43,930 nt of DNA from Verrucomicrobiota bacterium (GCA_025363585.1 JANYDN010000245.1:1-43930); one strand, 5' to 3'; positions 17,726 through 26,870 are shown, counted from the first letter of the stretch. Made by a program: numbers and translations. Notes: generated by a model from the sequence alone, not told the origin.

Positions 17726-19023
17726 TTCCGCACCGCGAGGCAGTGCAGTTGCTTGCCGGTCTTCACGAAGAGCTGGTCGTGCGCCACCGTCACGCTGCCG
17801 CGGCACGGTCCCTCGCCCTCGAATGCCAGCGTGCCCAGCACCTTGAACTCCGCGCCGGCGTCGCACACCGACAGCGTGCCGTCCTCGCTGAACTGGTAGA
17901 TCTTTCCATCCGCGCCCGTCGGTGATCCCCAGATCACCTCGCGTCCCGGCAGCTTCCCGCTCCATTCCTTCTCGCCGGTTTTTGGATTCAACTTCGACAA
18001 CACGCGCTTCCCGCCGTCGAGGACGTACAAACGGTCGTTCATCACCAGCGGCGTCGCCCAATCCGTCGGGTTCTCCGTGAACTTCCATGCCACGCCCGTC
18101 GTCGTCACGTCGCCCTTGCCACCGTCGCGCAGCGCGACCACCGGCTGGCCCTTCGGCCCGCCCGCGATGATGAACCCCGGCACCGTCACCGGCGACGTCA
18201 CGATCCGGTACCAGTCGTCGCGCTTTTCGTAGAGGCGCGCGCGCCAATTCTCGGAACCGTCATCCAACCGATGGCCGCTCAAATGATCGCCGCCCACCAC
18301 GATGAGCTCGTCGCCGTTGGCACCACGGTAAGGCATCGGAGTCGCATACGATTCCTGGCTTTCGAGCGTGGAGTCCGTCTTCCGCACGTGCTTCCACAGG
18401 GTCTTTCCGTCCTTCGGGTCGAGGCACAGCAGGTACGACTCGCGCTCCGGTTTGCCGTCGAACCCCGTGTAGTCGGCGGGCATCGGGTTGCGTTGCAACA
18501 CCTGCAGGTACAGCCGGCCTCCATGGAGCAACGGCGAGCTCCCGTAGATCCACATCACCGCGAACTTCCCGTATTCCTTGCCGAGACTGCGCTTCCACAA
18601 CTCGCGTCCGTCGACGTCGAACGCCGCGAGGTCGCCGGTCCCGAAGATCGTGAACACCGACTTTCCGTCCGTCACCGGCGACGGCGCCGACATGTTGTTC
18701 CGGCCTTGGTCCTTGTTCCCGATCCCGATCGTCCGGCGCCAGCGATCCTTGCCGTCGCGCCGATCGAGGTCGAGCAACACGAGGTTGCCGGATTCGTCGG
18801 GCGTGTTGACGAACACGTGGTCGTCCCAAACCACCGGCGTGGAACCGCCGCGACCCGGCATGGGCGCGGACCATAGGATGTCGTCGCGCGTGGGCGCGGC
18901 GGGAAGCGGGCCGGATTCTACGAAGCCGTTGTGGTGCGGACCACGCCAGTTGGGCCAATTCGCGCCAAGCGCGGGGCCGATGAACGCGGCGAGCAACACG
19001 GCGTGGAGCACGGTGGATTTCAT
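17722..19023 (-). CDS. Secreted PQQ-like beta-propeller (BamB-type) protein
   Basis: A 433-aa protein. The ATG at 19023 opens a signal peptide (MKSTVLHAVLLAAFIGPALG) followed by NWPNWRGPHHNG, the WRGP opening typical of secreted PQQ-like proteins in Planctomycetes and Verrucomicrobia. Propeller repeats follow: GNLVLLDLDRRDGKDRWRR, LAAFDVDGRELWKRSL, LLCLDPKDGKTLWKH, LSKLNPKTGEKEW and GKIYQFSEDGTLSV. No catalytic dehydrogenase residues were recognised, so a scaffold or binding role is more likely than alcohol oxidation. The stop TAG lies within the GTAG of a REP-like element. Confidence 0.92.
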   Translation of the reverse strand: MKSTVLHAVLLAAFIGPALGANWPNWRGPHHNGFVESGPLPAAPTRDDILWSAPMPGRGGSTPVVWDDHVFVNTPDESGNLVLLDLDRRDGKDRWRRTIGIGNKDQGRNNMSAPSPVTDGKSVFTIFGTGDLAAFDVDGRELWKRSLGKEYGKFAVMWIYGSSPLLHGGRLYLQVLQRNPMPADYTGFDGKPERESYLLCLDPKDGKTLWKHVRKTDSTLESQESYATPMPYRGANGDELIVVGGDHLSGHRLDDGSENWRARLYEKRDDWYRIVTSPVTVPGFIIAGGPKGQPVVALRDGGKGDVTTTGVAWKFTENPTDWATPLVMNDRLYVLDGGKRVLSKLNPKTGEKEWSGKLPGREVIWGSPTGADGKIYQFSEDGTLSVCDAGAEFKVLGTLAFEGEGPCRGSVTVAHDQLFVKTGKQLHCLAVRK

Positions 19024-19099
19024 GCGGAGGGAATTTGCTTTCGGGAATCTCGCGGTCGTTGGACTCGAACCATGCGGACCGATCCAACCGGCCTTCGCA

Positions 19100-19549
19100 T
19101 CACGCCTTGCCGCCGAAGCTCGCGAAGTCATCGACGTCGAGGAGGTCGAACCAGTTCGCGATGTCCTTTCGATTCGGCGCCGCCTGCGTGTGGAGTTCGG
19201 TGAAAAAGCCCCGGCTATCGGTGTCCACCGGCACCCGGGTTTCCTGCCATGCCGACCACGCCTCGATTTCCCACGGCGAGAACCGGTGTTTGGCGTGGGC
19301 CTTGATCCAGGCCAACGCGTCGCCGTCGCCCACTCCCGTCGCCACGTGCGCCTTCAATTCGTCCGCGACGACGCCGACGTACTCGAGGAAGCGTTTGTCG
19401 AGCGGGCAATCGAAATGGTACTCGCCGGCCCGGCCCGCGATCGTGGCGCGGCATTTGTCGAGAAGCCGGGGCAGGATCGCGTAGCCGCCGAGGCGGACGC
19501 GCGGACTGCGGGGCGGATGTTGGGTGAGATCGGGGGTGGAGAAGTTCAT
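19100..19549 (-). CDS. DUF5069 domain protein
   Basis: A 149-aa protein spanning one DUF5069 domain. It begins PDLTQHPPRSPRVRLGGYAILPRLLDKCRA and includes GEYHFDCPLDKRFLEY, both hallmarks of this family, which I know mainly from Verrucomicrobia and Planctomycetes. It has no signal peptide or TM, so it is probably cytoplasmic. The ATG at 19549 matches the family start. It lies 76 bp upstream of the PQQ-like gene on the same strand, and the two may be co-transcribed. Function is unknown. Confidence 0.92.
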   Translation of the reverse strand: MNFSTPDLTQHPPRSPRVRLGGYAILPRLLDKCRATIAGRAGEYHFDCPLDKRFLEYVGVVADELKAHVATGVGDGDALAWIKAHAKHRFSPWEIEAWSAWQETRVPVDTDSRGFFTELHTQAAPNRKDIANWFDLLDVDDFASFGGKA

Positions 19550-19606
19550 GGCGTGTGGCGGGAAGTGTTGCCCGGACGAAGCGGAAGGACAATCCCCCGC
19601 ATGGAC

Positions 19607-19748
19607 GTAGCGCGGGCGTCCCCGCCTGCGGTAGTCGCGGGCGTCCTCGCCTGCGCAAATCCCGGGCGTCCCCGCCCGTGCCCCGCAGGTCGCGGCAAGG
19701 CGCACCGGGGGCGGTGCTTTTTTGCGCGGCCTGGGACGGCCGCTCCAC
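19607..19748. repeat. Family B REP composite
   Basis: Plus-strand units: GTAG (19607) with CGCGGGCG-TCCC-CGCCTGCG, GTAG (19631) with T then CGCGGGCG-TCCT-CGCCTGCG, and CCGGGCG-TCCC-CGCCCG. The right end, on the minus strand, is GTGG-A-GCGGCC around a GTCCCA loop with GGCCGC (to 19748), so the ends are again inverted. It fills the 200-bp gap before the phosphorylase-like gene. Confidence 0.8.
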
Positions 19749-19749
19749 A

Positions 19750-20466
19750 TCACGCCGGCCCGAGATGCCGCACCAACACCTCGGCGAGATTTCCCGCCGC
19801 GATCCGCGTCGTCTTCCCCAGACGGATCAGTCCCGGGATCAGCTTCGGCGAACGCACGATGCGCCACGCCAGCTTTCCGAAATGCAGCCGGTCGTCGCGG
19901 GTCAACAACGCGCCGAAATCCAACGGCAAATCCTCGGAGGCCCCGTCCGAAATGACGCGGATGGTCGCCGATGGGATTCCCCTGCGCGCGCAGGCTTCGC
20001 GGATCACTCCGCTCTCCATCTCGACCGCATCCGCATCCATTCGCGCCCGCAATGCCGCCTTCTCCACCGCGGTCGTCGCGACGTGGTCCGAACAATGAAA
20101 CCGCGCCCATCGCGCGCCGTCGACCGGCGGATATCCCGGGTCCGCGGAGGCAACGACCTGGCCGATCGCGAGCGCCGGGTCGAGCGCGCCCGCGTAGCCG
20201 GCGGTCACCACGCGACGCGGGAGCCGGTCGCGAAACGCCCATTCGGTCCAGCGCGCCGCGTTGCGCGGACCCATCCCGCACGTCCAGACCTCGACGTCGC
20301 CGCATTCCCAGCGCGACATGGCCTTGGGCAAGCCCCGCGGATCGCGGCGCACGACGCGTTGGCCGACGCCCTGTTCCCAACGTTCGAGAAACGGCCGCGC
20401 CTCGTCCGCCAGGGCGAAAACGAGGATCCAGTCGCGCCGATCGTCGGCGTCGCGCGTGGCCTTCAT
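19750..20466 (-). CDS. Nucleoside phosphorylase/nucleosidase superfamily protein
   Basis: A 238-aa protein of the PNP_UDP fold. It shows LVFALADEARPFLERW near the start, the Gly-rich GMGPRNAARW, VVTAGYAGALDPALAIGQVV and the late DAVEMESGVIREACARRGIPSATIRVISD, whose MES Glu binds the ribose in this superfamily. It could be an MTA/SAH-type nucleosidase or an HpnG-like hopanoid nucleosidase; no other hopanoid genes are present to decide. Cytoplasmic. The ATG at 20466 is 21 bp after the yqgE stop, so the two are probably an operon. Confidence 0.9.
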   Translation of the reverse strand: MKATRDADDRRDWILVFALADEARPFLERWEQGVGQRVVRRDPRGLPKAMSRWECGDVEVWTCGMGPRNAARWTEWAFRDRLPRRVVTAGYAGALDPALAIGQVVASADPGYPPVDGARWARFHCSDHVATTAVEKAALRARMDADAVEMESGVIREACARRGIPSATIRVISDGASEDLPLDFGALLTRDDRLHFGKLAWRIVRSPKLIPGLIRLGKTTRIAAGNLAEVLVRHLGPA

Positions 20467-20487
20467 TGGGCGTTCGGCACGCTCACG

Positions 20488-21054
20488 CTAGTTCCAGCCG
20501 AAGTTTTCGGGAGCATCCGCGAGCAGCCGGTGCTCCCAGTTTTCGCCGAGCCGAAGGACGTGTCGCCAAAGGTCGGTGGGCGGCACGTCGAAAACCAACG
20601 CGGCCTCCGCCGGATGCAGGACCCACGCCTCGCGTTCGAGTTCCTTGTCCAATTGCAACGGCGACCAACCCGCGTAACCGGCGAACACGCGCAATCGCCG
20701 CGCCGCGTTCCAGCCGGCACCAATCCCCACCAGCTCGTCGAGATCGTGGCCCACCGACACCATGCCCATGACGTTCCCGTCGGTCTTGGCGGGATCGACG
20801 TGAAGGTAGCTCAACGCGGCGGGTTGCACCGGCCCGCCGCCGAACAGCGTCTCGCCCATGAGACGCGGCGGCAGATCGCGATCGAACACGTCCTCGAGGC
20901 GGTTCTCGCTCGGTCGATTCAGCACGAGTCCGAACGCGCCCTGGGCGTTGTGTTCGCAGACAAGGACCACCGAACGGTGGAAGAACGATCCCTTGAGCCG
21001 GCCCCCGTCGAGGAGCAGCCGACCCTTGAGCGACTTGTGCTTTTTCGCCGCCAT
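20488..21054 (-). CDS. yqgE: YqgE/AlgH family protein (DUF179)
   Basis: A 188-aa protein. The ATG at 21054 gives MAAKKHKSLKGRLLLDGGRLKGSFFHRSVVLVCEHNAQGAFGLVLNRP, the YqgE opening (release of an HNxxGAxGLVLNRP block). Later blocks are LFGGGPVQ and FAGYAGWSPLQLDKELEREAW, both conserved in DUF179. Upstream in-frame codons to 21213 run through a REP composite and were rejected. The molecular role of the family is poorly defined (named for alginate regulation in Pseudomonas). It is the first gene of a probable two-gene unit with the phosphorylase-like gene. Confidence 0.95.
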   Translation of the reverse strand: MAAKKHKSLKGRLLLDGGRLKGSFFHRSVVLVCEHNAQGAFGLVLNRPSENRLEDVFDRDLPPRLMGETLFGGGPVQPAALSYLHVDPAKTDGNVMGMVSVGHDLDELVGIGAGWNAARRLRVFAGYAGWSPLQLDKELEREAWVLHPAEAALVFDVPPTDLWRHVLRLGENWEHRLLADAPENFGWN

Positions 21055-21106
21055 GTTCGCGTGCCCAACCTGCAACGGCCAACCCGGTCCGGCAACCCAA
21101 GTGTGG

Positions 21107-21253
21107 GTAGAGCGGCGTGGCGCGGGCGTCCCCGCCTGCGGTATTCGCGGGCGTCCCGCCCGCGCTTGGCTTTCGCGAAGCAAGCCCGCCCGCGCCCCAC
21201 GTCCGGAACGCACCGAGACGGTGCTGTCCGCGCAGCCGAGACGGCCGCTCTAC
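21107..21253. repeat. Family B REP composite with inverted ends
   Basis: The left end is GTAGAGCGGC (21107) and the right end on the minus strand is GTAG-A-GCGGCCG-TCT-CGGCTGC (ending 21253). The interior carries CGCGGGCG-TCCC-CGCCTGCG and other GC-rich hairpins. It occupies the gap between yqgE and icd and could act as a transcript-end structure for icd. Confidence 0.8.
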
Positions 21254-21270
21254 GCCAAGGCCCCGCCGTC

Positions 21271-22626
21271 CTAGAAATGCGCGATCATGTTGTCGGCGAA
21301 CTCCGAGCACTTGAGCTGCGTGCCGCCTTCCATCAACCGCGCGAAATCATACGTGACCCGCTTGCTGCCGATCGCCCCGTTGAGCCCCTTCAGGATCAGG
21401 TCCGCGACCTCCACCCATCCGAGGTGACGGAACATCATCTCGCCGGAAAGAATCACCGAACCGGGGTTCACCATGTCCTTGCCCGCGTACTTCGGCGCCG
21501 TGCCATGCGTCGCCTCGAAGATCGCGTGGCCCGTGATGTAGTTGATGTTGCCGCCGGGCGCGATGCCGATGCCGCCCACCTGCGCCGCCAGCGCGTCGGA
21601 GAGGTAGTCGCCGTTGAGGTTCAGCGTCGCGATGACGTCGAAATCCTCGGGACGCGTGAGCACCTGCTGGAGCGCGATGTCGGCGATGGAATCCTTCACG
21701 AGCAACTTGCCGCCGGCCAACGCCGCCTTCTGCTCGGCATTCGCCGCGTCCTCGCCGGATGCCTTCTTGGTGCGCTCGTACTGCGACCACGTGTAGACCT
21801 TGTCCCCGAAATACTTTTCCGCGGTCTCGTACGCCCAATCGCGGAACGCGCCCTCGGTGAACTTCATGATGTTCCCCTTGTGCACGATCGTGACGCTCTT
21901 GCGGCCGAACCGGAGCGCGTAACCGATCGCGCTGTGGACCAGCCGGATCGTCCCGCTGCGCGAGACCGGCTTGATCCCGACGCCCACGCACACGTCCGTG
22001 TCGACGTCGGTCGCGCCGACGGCTTTCCAGAATTCCTCGGCCTTGGCCTGGGTGCCGAAACGGATCTTCTCGAAATCTTTCGGCGATTCCTTCGCGATGA
22101 AATCGAGGATCTTCTGCGCCGCGGGCGTCCCGCCGGCGTACTCGATGCCCGCGTAGATGTCCTCGGTGTTCTCGCGGAAGATCACCATGTCGACCTTCTC
22201 CGGGCGCTTCACCGGGCTCGGGACGCCGTGGAAATACTGCACCGGACGAAGGCAGACGTAGAGGTCGAGCATCTGCCGCAGCGCGACGTTGAGAGAACGG
22301 ATGCCGCCGCCGACGGGCGTGGTCAACGGTCCCTTGATGCCCACCAGGAATTCGCGGAACGCGGCGACGGTGTCGTCGGGAAGCCAGTTGCCGAAACGCT
22401 TGAAGCTCTCCTCGCCGGCGAAGACCTCCATCCACGCGACCTTGCGCTTGCCGCCATGGGCCTTGGCGACCGCGGTGTCGAACACGCGCTGGCTCGCGGC
22501 CCAGATGTCGGGCCCGGTGCCGTCGCCCCGGATGAACGGGATGATCGGTTGGTCGGGAACCGAAAGCTTGCCGCCGGAAATGGAGATCTTGGAACCCTCG
22601 GGAACCGTGCAGGTGGTGTAGGACAT
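21271..22626 (-). CDS. icd: NADP-dependent isocitrate dehydrogenase
   Basis: A 451-aa enzyme oxidising isocitrate to 2-oxoglutarate in the TCA cycle. Diagnostic blocks are [16 protein letters not shown], the substrate loop [16 protein letters not shown] including the Ser equivalent to the phosphorylated Ser113 of E. coli, [63 protein letters not shown] and [21 protein letters not shown]. Lys-Tyr in HGTAPKY points to NADP rather than NAD. The chain is about 35 residues longer than E. coli Icd. ATG at 22626; the frame upstream to 23154 is REP-derived. It lies in the same direction as the PFOR genes but is separated from them by a terminator. Confidence 0.97.
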   Translation of the reverse strand: MSYTTCTVPEGSKISISGGKLSVPDQPIIPFIRGDGTGPDIWAASQRVFDTAVAKAHGGKRKVAWMEVFAGEESFKRFGNWLPDDTVAAFREFLVGIKGPLTTPVGGGIRSLNVALRQMLDLYVCLRPVQYFHGVPSPVKRPEKVDMVIFRENTEDIYAGIEYAGGTPAAQKILDFIAKESPKDFEKIRFGTQAKAEEFWKAVGATDVDTDVCVGVGIKPVSRSGTIRLVHSAIGYALRFGRKSVTIVHKGNIMKFTEGAFRDWAYETAEKYFGDKVYTWSQYERTKKASGEDAANAEQKAALAGGKLLVKDSIADIALQQVLTRPEDFDVIATLNLNGDYLSDALAAQVGGIGIAPGGNINYITGHAIFEATHGTAPKYAGKDMVNPGSVILSGEMMFRHLGWVEVADLILKGLNGAIGSKRVTYDFARLMEGGTQLKCSEFADNMIAHF

Positions 22627-22782
22627 GTTGGTGCGATGGCGAAAATGGTGCGGACAAATCCAAAAAACGGCGGCGTCAAACGCGACGCCCGGCACACGGT
22701 ACTCCCGTGCCCGGGCGTGACGGTCGAAATTTGAAGCGACGAATCCCGCCATCGGCAAGCCAAACCGTGGCCCAACCCTGGC

Positions 22783-22848
22783 CGAATCGTGGACGAATCG
22801 TGGACGAATCGTGGACGAATCGTGGACGAATCGTGGACGAATCGTGGC
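22783..22848 (+). repeat. 11-bp tandem repeat, six units
   Basis: CGAATCGTGGA repeated at 22783, 22794, 22805, 22816, 22827 and 22838. The first five are identical and the last ends in C. The final TCGTGG runs directly into the GTGG of a family A hairpin at 22844. Confidence 0.95.
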
Positions 22849-22867
22849 CGCCGTCGTGAGACGGTGG
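22844..22867 (+). repeat. REP-like hairpin, family A, TC/GA variant
   Basis: GTGG with CCGCCGTC-GTGA-GACGGTGG, directly following the 11-bp tandem array. Confidence 0.88.
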
Positions 22868-23060
22868 ATCCGAGGCAAACCCTCGCAACCCCCCGCGCGA
22901 AGCGCCTTCGGAGTGCGGTGGGAAGCCCCGTCCGCGGGGCGCCACACCGCTTTCCTCACGAAGTCGCGCCTCGTCTCACATCGGCGTGGCGTCGCTACGC
23001 TCCTTCCCGCCGCATCCCGCGACGGCGGGACGCTTCGCGCGCGGAAAGCAAGATGCCGAT

Positions 23061-23084
23061 CCACCGCGTCACCGCGGCGGCCAC
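23061..23084 (-). repeat. REP-like hairpin, family A
   Basis: Minus strand: GTGG with CCGCCGCG-GTGA-CGCGGTGG. It is divergent from the copy at 23099, forming a doublet. Confidence 0.88.
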
Positions 23085-23098
23085 GACATTTCGAGGCT

Positions 23099-23122
23099 GT
23101 AGCCGCCGTCGTGAGACGGTGG
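23099..23122 (+). repeat. REP-like hairpin, family A, TC/GA variant
   Basis: GTAG with CCGCCGTC-GTGA-GACGGTGG, 14 bp from the start of the PFOR terminator hairpin. It is paired with the opposite-facing 23061 copy. Confidence 0.88.
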
Positions 23123-23135
23123 ACCGAAACCCCAC

Positions 23136-23171
23136 AAAAAAGCCGTCTTCCCAAAGGAAAACGGCCTTTTT
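23136..23171 (-). terminator. Intrinsic terminator after the PFOR genes
   Basis: An A-run, GCCGT, C, TTCC, loop CAAA, GGAA, A, ACGGC, then a T-run: a two-part stem flanked by A6 and T5, so it can act on both strands. It lies 27 bp past the PFOR stop codon on the minus strand. Confidence 0.85.
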
Positions 23172-23197
23172 AGAAACCAAAGCCCTGCCCCGCGAAC

Positions 23198-24799
23198 CTA
23201 CCGGATGCCCGCCAGTTCCTGCAGCAGGTGCCAATTCCGCAACCGCTCCGCGCACGACGAGATGATGGTGTCGCTCGGCGTGCCGTCCTCCGCGAAGTGC
23301 TTCGAGAACCGACCCTCGCTCCGCGCGAACATCGTGAAGTCAAAGACCTCGCCGGTCTTCGGATCCTTGTAGTAATCCTCCGTCGTCGCCGGATTGCCCT
23401 GGAGGCTCAGCCTCTCGGAGATCTTCTCGCCCTTCCGCGGGTCGTACATCATCACCGGGAACGTCCGGGTATCCACCGCGAGCTTCGACTGCGCCATCGC
23501 CATGTTGTCGCCCACGCCGTGTTCCGGCTGGCAGGTCGTGTAGACCGAGATGATCGCCGGCCCGTCGTACTCGTTCGCCGCCATGATCGACTTGTAGAAG
23601 TGGTTCGTCATCGCGCAGCTCGTCTGCGCGACGAACGTGTCGGGATGCATCATCGCGATCTGCGCGATCTCCTTCCGTTGCTCGGTCTTTCCGGGGATGA
23701 CCTTGCCGTGGAAGGTGAACTTCGTGTTCTGGCCCGTGAAAGTTCCGGTGGAGGATTGCCCGCCGGTGTTCGAATACACCTGCGTGTCGAGCAACAGGAT
23801 CTTGATGTTCATGCCCGACGCGAGCATGCGGCTCAGCGCGTTGAAGCCGATGTCGAGCATCGCGCCGTCGCCGCCGATGACCCAGAGCTTCTTGTCCTTC
23901 CAACCCATCTGGTCCCAGCGGGCGCGGACGCCCATGCCGTAGGTCGGGCCGTTTTCGAACAGCGAGTTCGACCACGGCACGAGGTACGGGTTGTACGGGT
24001 ACGTCGACGCGTAAACGGTCGAGCAACCGGTCGAGTTGACGATGCCGATGTTCTCCTTGCCGTACACGAAGCCGGTCGCCGCGAGCATCATGCGGATCGC
24101 CGTTCCCTCTCCGCAACCCATGCACGAGCCGGCGCCGCCGACGTACAACAGCGACCGCTCCGCCAGCATGATGTCGGTGAGCAGCTTCTCGTTGATGAAC
24201 TGCTTCGGCGTCTCCGGCAGCTTGCGGTAGAAATTGAACGTCTTCTGGAACCGGCGCAGCACCGTGCCCTCGTCCTTCTTGAGCATCGACAGCGCGCCGT
24301 GGTCGCCGCACGCGTCCACGCACTCGGCGCAGCCCTTGCACTTCGTCGGGTCGATGAAGATGCCGAAGTAACCGGGTTCCTGGCCCTTCTTCTCGTAGAC
24401 GTTCCAGAACTTGGTCGTCTTCCCGAACTGCGCGCGGTAGTGCTCGCGCTCGGCCGGGTCCGCGATTTTCTCGAGCTCGGAGTCGAGCTTCGACTTCGTC
24501 ACGACCTTGCCGAGGATCGCCGTGTCGGGGCACTCGGTGACGCACGCCATGCACGCCACGCAGTTCTCGGAGTTCAGCTCCGGGATCTCGGGCGCGATGT
24601 ACGAGAAATCGCGCAGGACCGCGGATCCGGCCGGGATCAACGACCGCGCGGTCGAATGGTCCGCCGGCAGGCCCAGTTCCGCCGTCCCGTTGTTGTAGGC
24701 GCCGATGATGCGCTCGTTGAAATCGGCGACGTCGAGGACGTCGTCTCCGATCGGGCGGGTGTTCAGCCGCTCGGGGGTGGTCGTCGTGGTGGTGCTCAT
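23198..24799 (-). CDS. Pyruvate:ferredoxin oxidoreductase, ferredoxin + TPP-binding (delta-beta) part
   Basis: A 533-aa protein equal to the C-terminal half of a classical NifJ-type PFOR. Two [4Fe-4S] motifs are present: C80-C83-C86-C90 and C154-C157-C160-C164. The proximal-cluster cysteines are in GSCMGCGEGTA (C226, C229) and STGCS. The TPP site is GGDGAMLDIGFNAL with SNTGGQSS after it. It oxidises 2-oxoacid (probably pyruvate) to acyl-CoA and passes electrons to ferredoxin or flavodoxin. It lies 46 bp downstream of the gene for the other half, so both form one operon ending at the terminator at 23136. Substrate specificity is inferred from the closeness to PFOR rather than shown. Confidence 0.94.
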   Translation of the reverse strand: MSTTTTTTPERLNTRPIGDDVLDVADFNERIIGAYNNGTAELGLPADHSTARSLIPAGSAVLRDFSYIAPEIPELNSENCVACMACVTECPDTAILGKVVTKSKLDSELEKIADPAEREHYRAQFGKTTKFWNVYEKKGQEPGYFGIFIDPTKCKGCAECVDACGDHGALSMLKKDEGTVLRRFQKTFNFYRKLPETPKQFINEKLLTDIMLAERSLLYVGGAGSCMGCGEGTAIRMMLAATGFVYGKENIGIVNSTGCSTVYASTYPYNPYLVPWSNSLFENGPTYGMGVRARWDQMGWKDKKLWVIGGDGAMLDIGFNALSRMLASGMNIKILLLDTQVYSNTGGQSSTGTFTGQNTKFTFHGKVIPGKTEQRKEIAQIAMMHPDTFVAQTSCAMTNHFYKSIMAANEYDGPAIISVYTTCQPEHGVGDNMAMAQSKLAVDTRTFPVMMYDPRKGEKISERLSLQGNPATTEDYYKDPKTGEVFDFTMFARSEGRFSKHFAEDGTPSDTIISSCAERLRNWHLLQELAGIR

Positions 24800-24845
24800 G
24801 GAATCGGTCCGGAAATGGCGGTCGTTGGGATTGAAAACGGTGGGT

Positions 24846-26870
24846 TCAGCGCGCGAACACGAGGGCCTCCGACGGGATCTCGTCCTTGCCGGAATCCGGC
24901 GCGGCGATGGTTTCGGCGGGAATCTCCCGCACGTCCTTCAGGCCTTGCTTCACGCAACGCAGGTTTTCCTCGACCACGTGCTCGCCGCGTTTGCCGAAGT
25001 ACTTCCGGATGTATTTCTCGACGGCACCCAGCACTTGGTCCTCGCCCATCCCGCTGCGGCCCGCGAACGGCGTCACCTTGATGAAGATGCCCACCAGCAC
25101 CACGCCCTGCATGCGTTGCACCAGGTCGGGATCGGTCGCGATCTCCCGCGCGATCTTCACGGTGTCGAGATAGTAGACGCGCAGCTTTTTCGTCCGGATC
25201 AGCTTCCGGCCGTACGCCGGGATCGCCTTCCACACGTCCGCCGCCTCCAGGCTCGGGCTCTGGATGAAGACGCTGCCGCCGTGCGCGATGCCGTCGAGCG
25301 GGTTGCCGAGGTTGAAGGCGTTGACGTCGTTCAACGGGATGAACTCGACATGGTCAAGCTCGCTGTGCGTCCGGATGTGCTCGTGCGCGACCGTGAGATA
25401 GTAGGTCGTGGGAAGCCCCTTTTTCTCGGAGCCGTACTTGGGATAGGCCTGGACGTTGAGGTTGAACAACTCGCCCACGAACGAGGCGATGAGCTTGTTG
25501 GTCGTGACCGACCCGAAGCCACCGACGGAGTGGCCGCGCATCGAGAAAGCGCCCTCGGGGCGAATGTCGGGATCCTCGGACTCGGGCAGTGCGAGCGCGT
25601 GTTTCACGCCGACGACCGAGAACTGCCTCGGTTGCGCGGAACGCATGTTGTCGTACAACGCGATGAAATGGCCGGCACGCACGTCGCGCGAACCGAGCCC
25701 GGCGCAGCAGGCATAGATGCGCGGGATCGAGGTGATCGCGGGATATTTGAACTCGCCGTTCGAGCCGAATTGGATCCCGGTCAACGCATCGGCGAATGCC
25801 GCCTTGATGCCCTGCACCAGGGGGTTCGACTGCGCGAGCGGGTTGTCCATGCGTTCGACGACCGTGAACGCCTTCACATGGCGCAACGCCTCGACCAACT
25901 GCGTGGCCGGGAACGGCGCGAAACACGTGACGTGCAGGATGCCGACCTTCAGGCCGTACTTGGCCCGGATGAAATCCACCGTCGCCGCCGCCGTCTCCAT
26001 CATCCCGCCCATTCCCACGATGGCGTACTCGGCGTCCTCCATCATGTAGCCGTCGATCATCGAGTACCGCCGGCCGGTCATCTCGTGGAACTTGTCCATC
26101 GCTTCCTGGATCGCCGCCGGAACGCGGTCGTAGAACGCGCGCTGGGCGATCTTGCCCTTCATGTACGCGTCCTGGTTCTGGACGACGCCGGACATGATCG
26201 GATTGCGCGGATCGAAAAGGCAACGAATCCGCTCGTTCGGATCGCCCACGTATTCCTTCATCATCTCGGTCTCGGGCAACCGGAGATTCTCGACCGTGTG
26301 CGTGGTGAGAAAGCCGTCCTGCACGTTCATGAACGGCGTCTCGCTCGTCTCCGCCGCGCGCCGGCAGATCAACGCGAGATCGCCGATTTCCTGCGCGTTC
26401 CGCGCGAAGGTGATCGCCCATCCGGTGTCCGCGACGCTCATGACGTCGTCGTGCCCGCAATGGACGTTCAACGATTGGCTCGTCAACGCGCGCGCGCCGA
26501 TATGGAACACGATGGGCAACCGCTTGCCGGAAATCGTGTAGAGAACCTCCTTCATCAGGACGAGTCCCTGGCCCGACGTGAAATTGGTGACCCGCCCGCC
26601 CGCCAGCGCGAAACCCTCGCAGGTCGAGGCCGCGGAATGCTCGGACTCCGCCTGCACGAAGCTCAGCGTGTCTCCCCAGAGGTTCTTTTTGCCGTTGGAA
26701 ACCTCCATCTGGTACGAGGCGCCCATCGTGGTCGACGACGTGATGGGATAGGCGCACGCCCCGTGGCTGATGTGGGTCTCGACCCAAGAGACGGCCCCGG
26801 AGCCATCGGAACTGGTGGGAATGCCCGGGTACGGGAAAACGGCGGTGGCGGTCGGCTTGCGTTCGCTCAT
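24846..26870 (-). CDS. Pyruvate:ferredoxin oxidoreductase, alpha-gamma part
   Basis: A 674-aa protein matching the N-terminal half of NifJ-type PFOR. It has the POR N-terminal domain (MGASYQMEVSNGKKNLWGD, then TSGQGLVLMKEVLYTISGKRLPIVFHIGARA), domain II near VGILHVTCFAPFPATQLVEAL, the gamma domain (about 400-590, MRGHSVGGFGSVTTNKLIA) and an EKR-like segment (about 600-650, GMGEDQVLGAVEKYIRKYFGKRGEHVVEENL). The ATG at 26870 gives MSERKPTATAVFPYPGIPTSSDGSGAV, which suits the family; upstream codons to 27029 do not. Together with the next gene it adds up to 1207 aa, about the size of a one-chain PFOR. Confidence 0.94.
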   Translation of the reverse strand: MSERKPTATAVFPYPGIPTSSDGSGAVSWVETHISHGACAYPITSSTTMGASYQMEVSNGKKNLWGDTLSFVQAESEHSAASTCEGFALAGGRVTNFTSGQGLVLMKEVLYTISGKRLPIVFHIGARALTSQSLNVHCGHDDVMSVADTGWAITFARNAQEIGDLALICRRAAETSETPFMNVQDGFLTTHTVENLRLPETEMMKEYVGDPNERIRCLFDPRNPIMSGVVQNQDAYMKGKIAQRAFYDRVPAAIQEAMDKFHEMTGRRYSMIDGYMMEDAEYAIVGMGGMMETAAATVDFIRAKYGLKVGILHVTCFAPFPATQLVEALRHVKAFTVVERMDNPLAQSNPLVQGIKAAFADALTGIQFGSNGEFKYPAITSIPRIYACCAGLGSRDVRAGHFIALYDNMRSAQPRQFSVVGVKHALALPESEDPDIRPEGAFSMRGHSVGGFGSVTTNKLIASFVGELFNLNVQAYPKYGSEKKGLPTTYYLTVAHEHIRTHSELDHVEFIPLNDVNAFNLGNPLDGIAHGGSVFIQSPSLEAADVWKAIPAYGRKLIRTKKLRVYYLDTVKIAREIATDPDLVQRMQGVVLVGIFIKVTPFAGRSGMGEDQVLGAVEKYIRKYFGKRGEHVVEENLRCVKQGLKDVREIPAETIAAPDSGKDEIPSEALVFAR

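Larger units (their letters stand above)
22627..23135. other. Repeat-filled spacer upstream of icd
   Basis: The spacer contains an 11-bp tandem array, three family A hairpins and GC-rich low-information sequence (22870-23050). No gene was recognised. The icd promoter should lie between 22627 and about 22780, but no clear consensus is seen. Confidence 0.6.

Noticed and set aside
19555-22734. 1059-codon plus-strand open frame across yqgE, the phosphorylase-like gene and icd
   Set aside because: It runs antisense to three well-supported genes and through two REP composites, with no recognisable domain.
22783-22848. Possible CRISPR-like array
   Set aside because: The 11-bp units are directly adjacent with no spacers, so this is a simple tandem repeat, and no cas gene is present.
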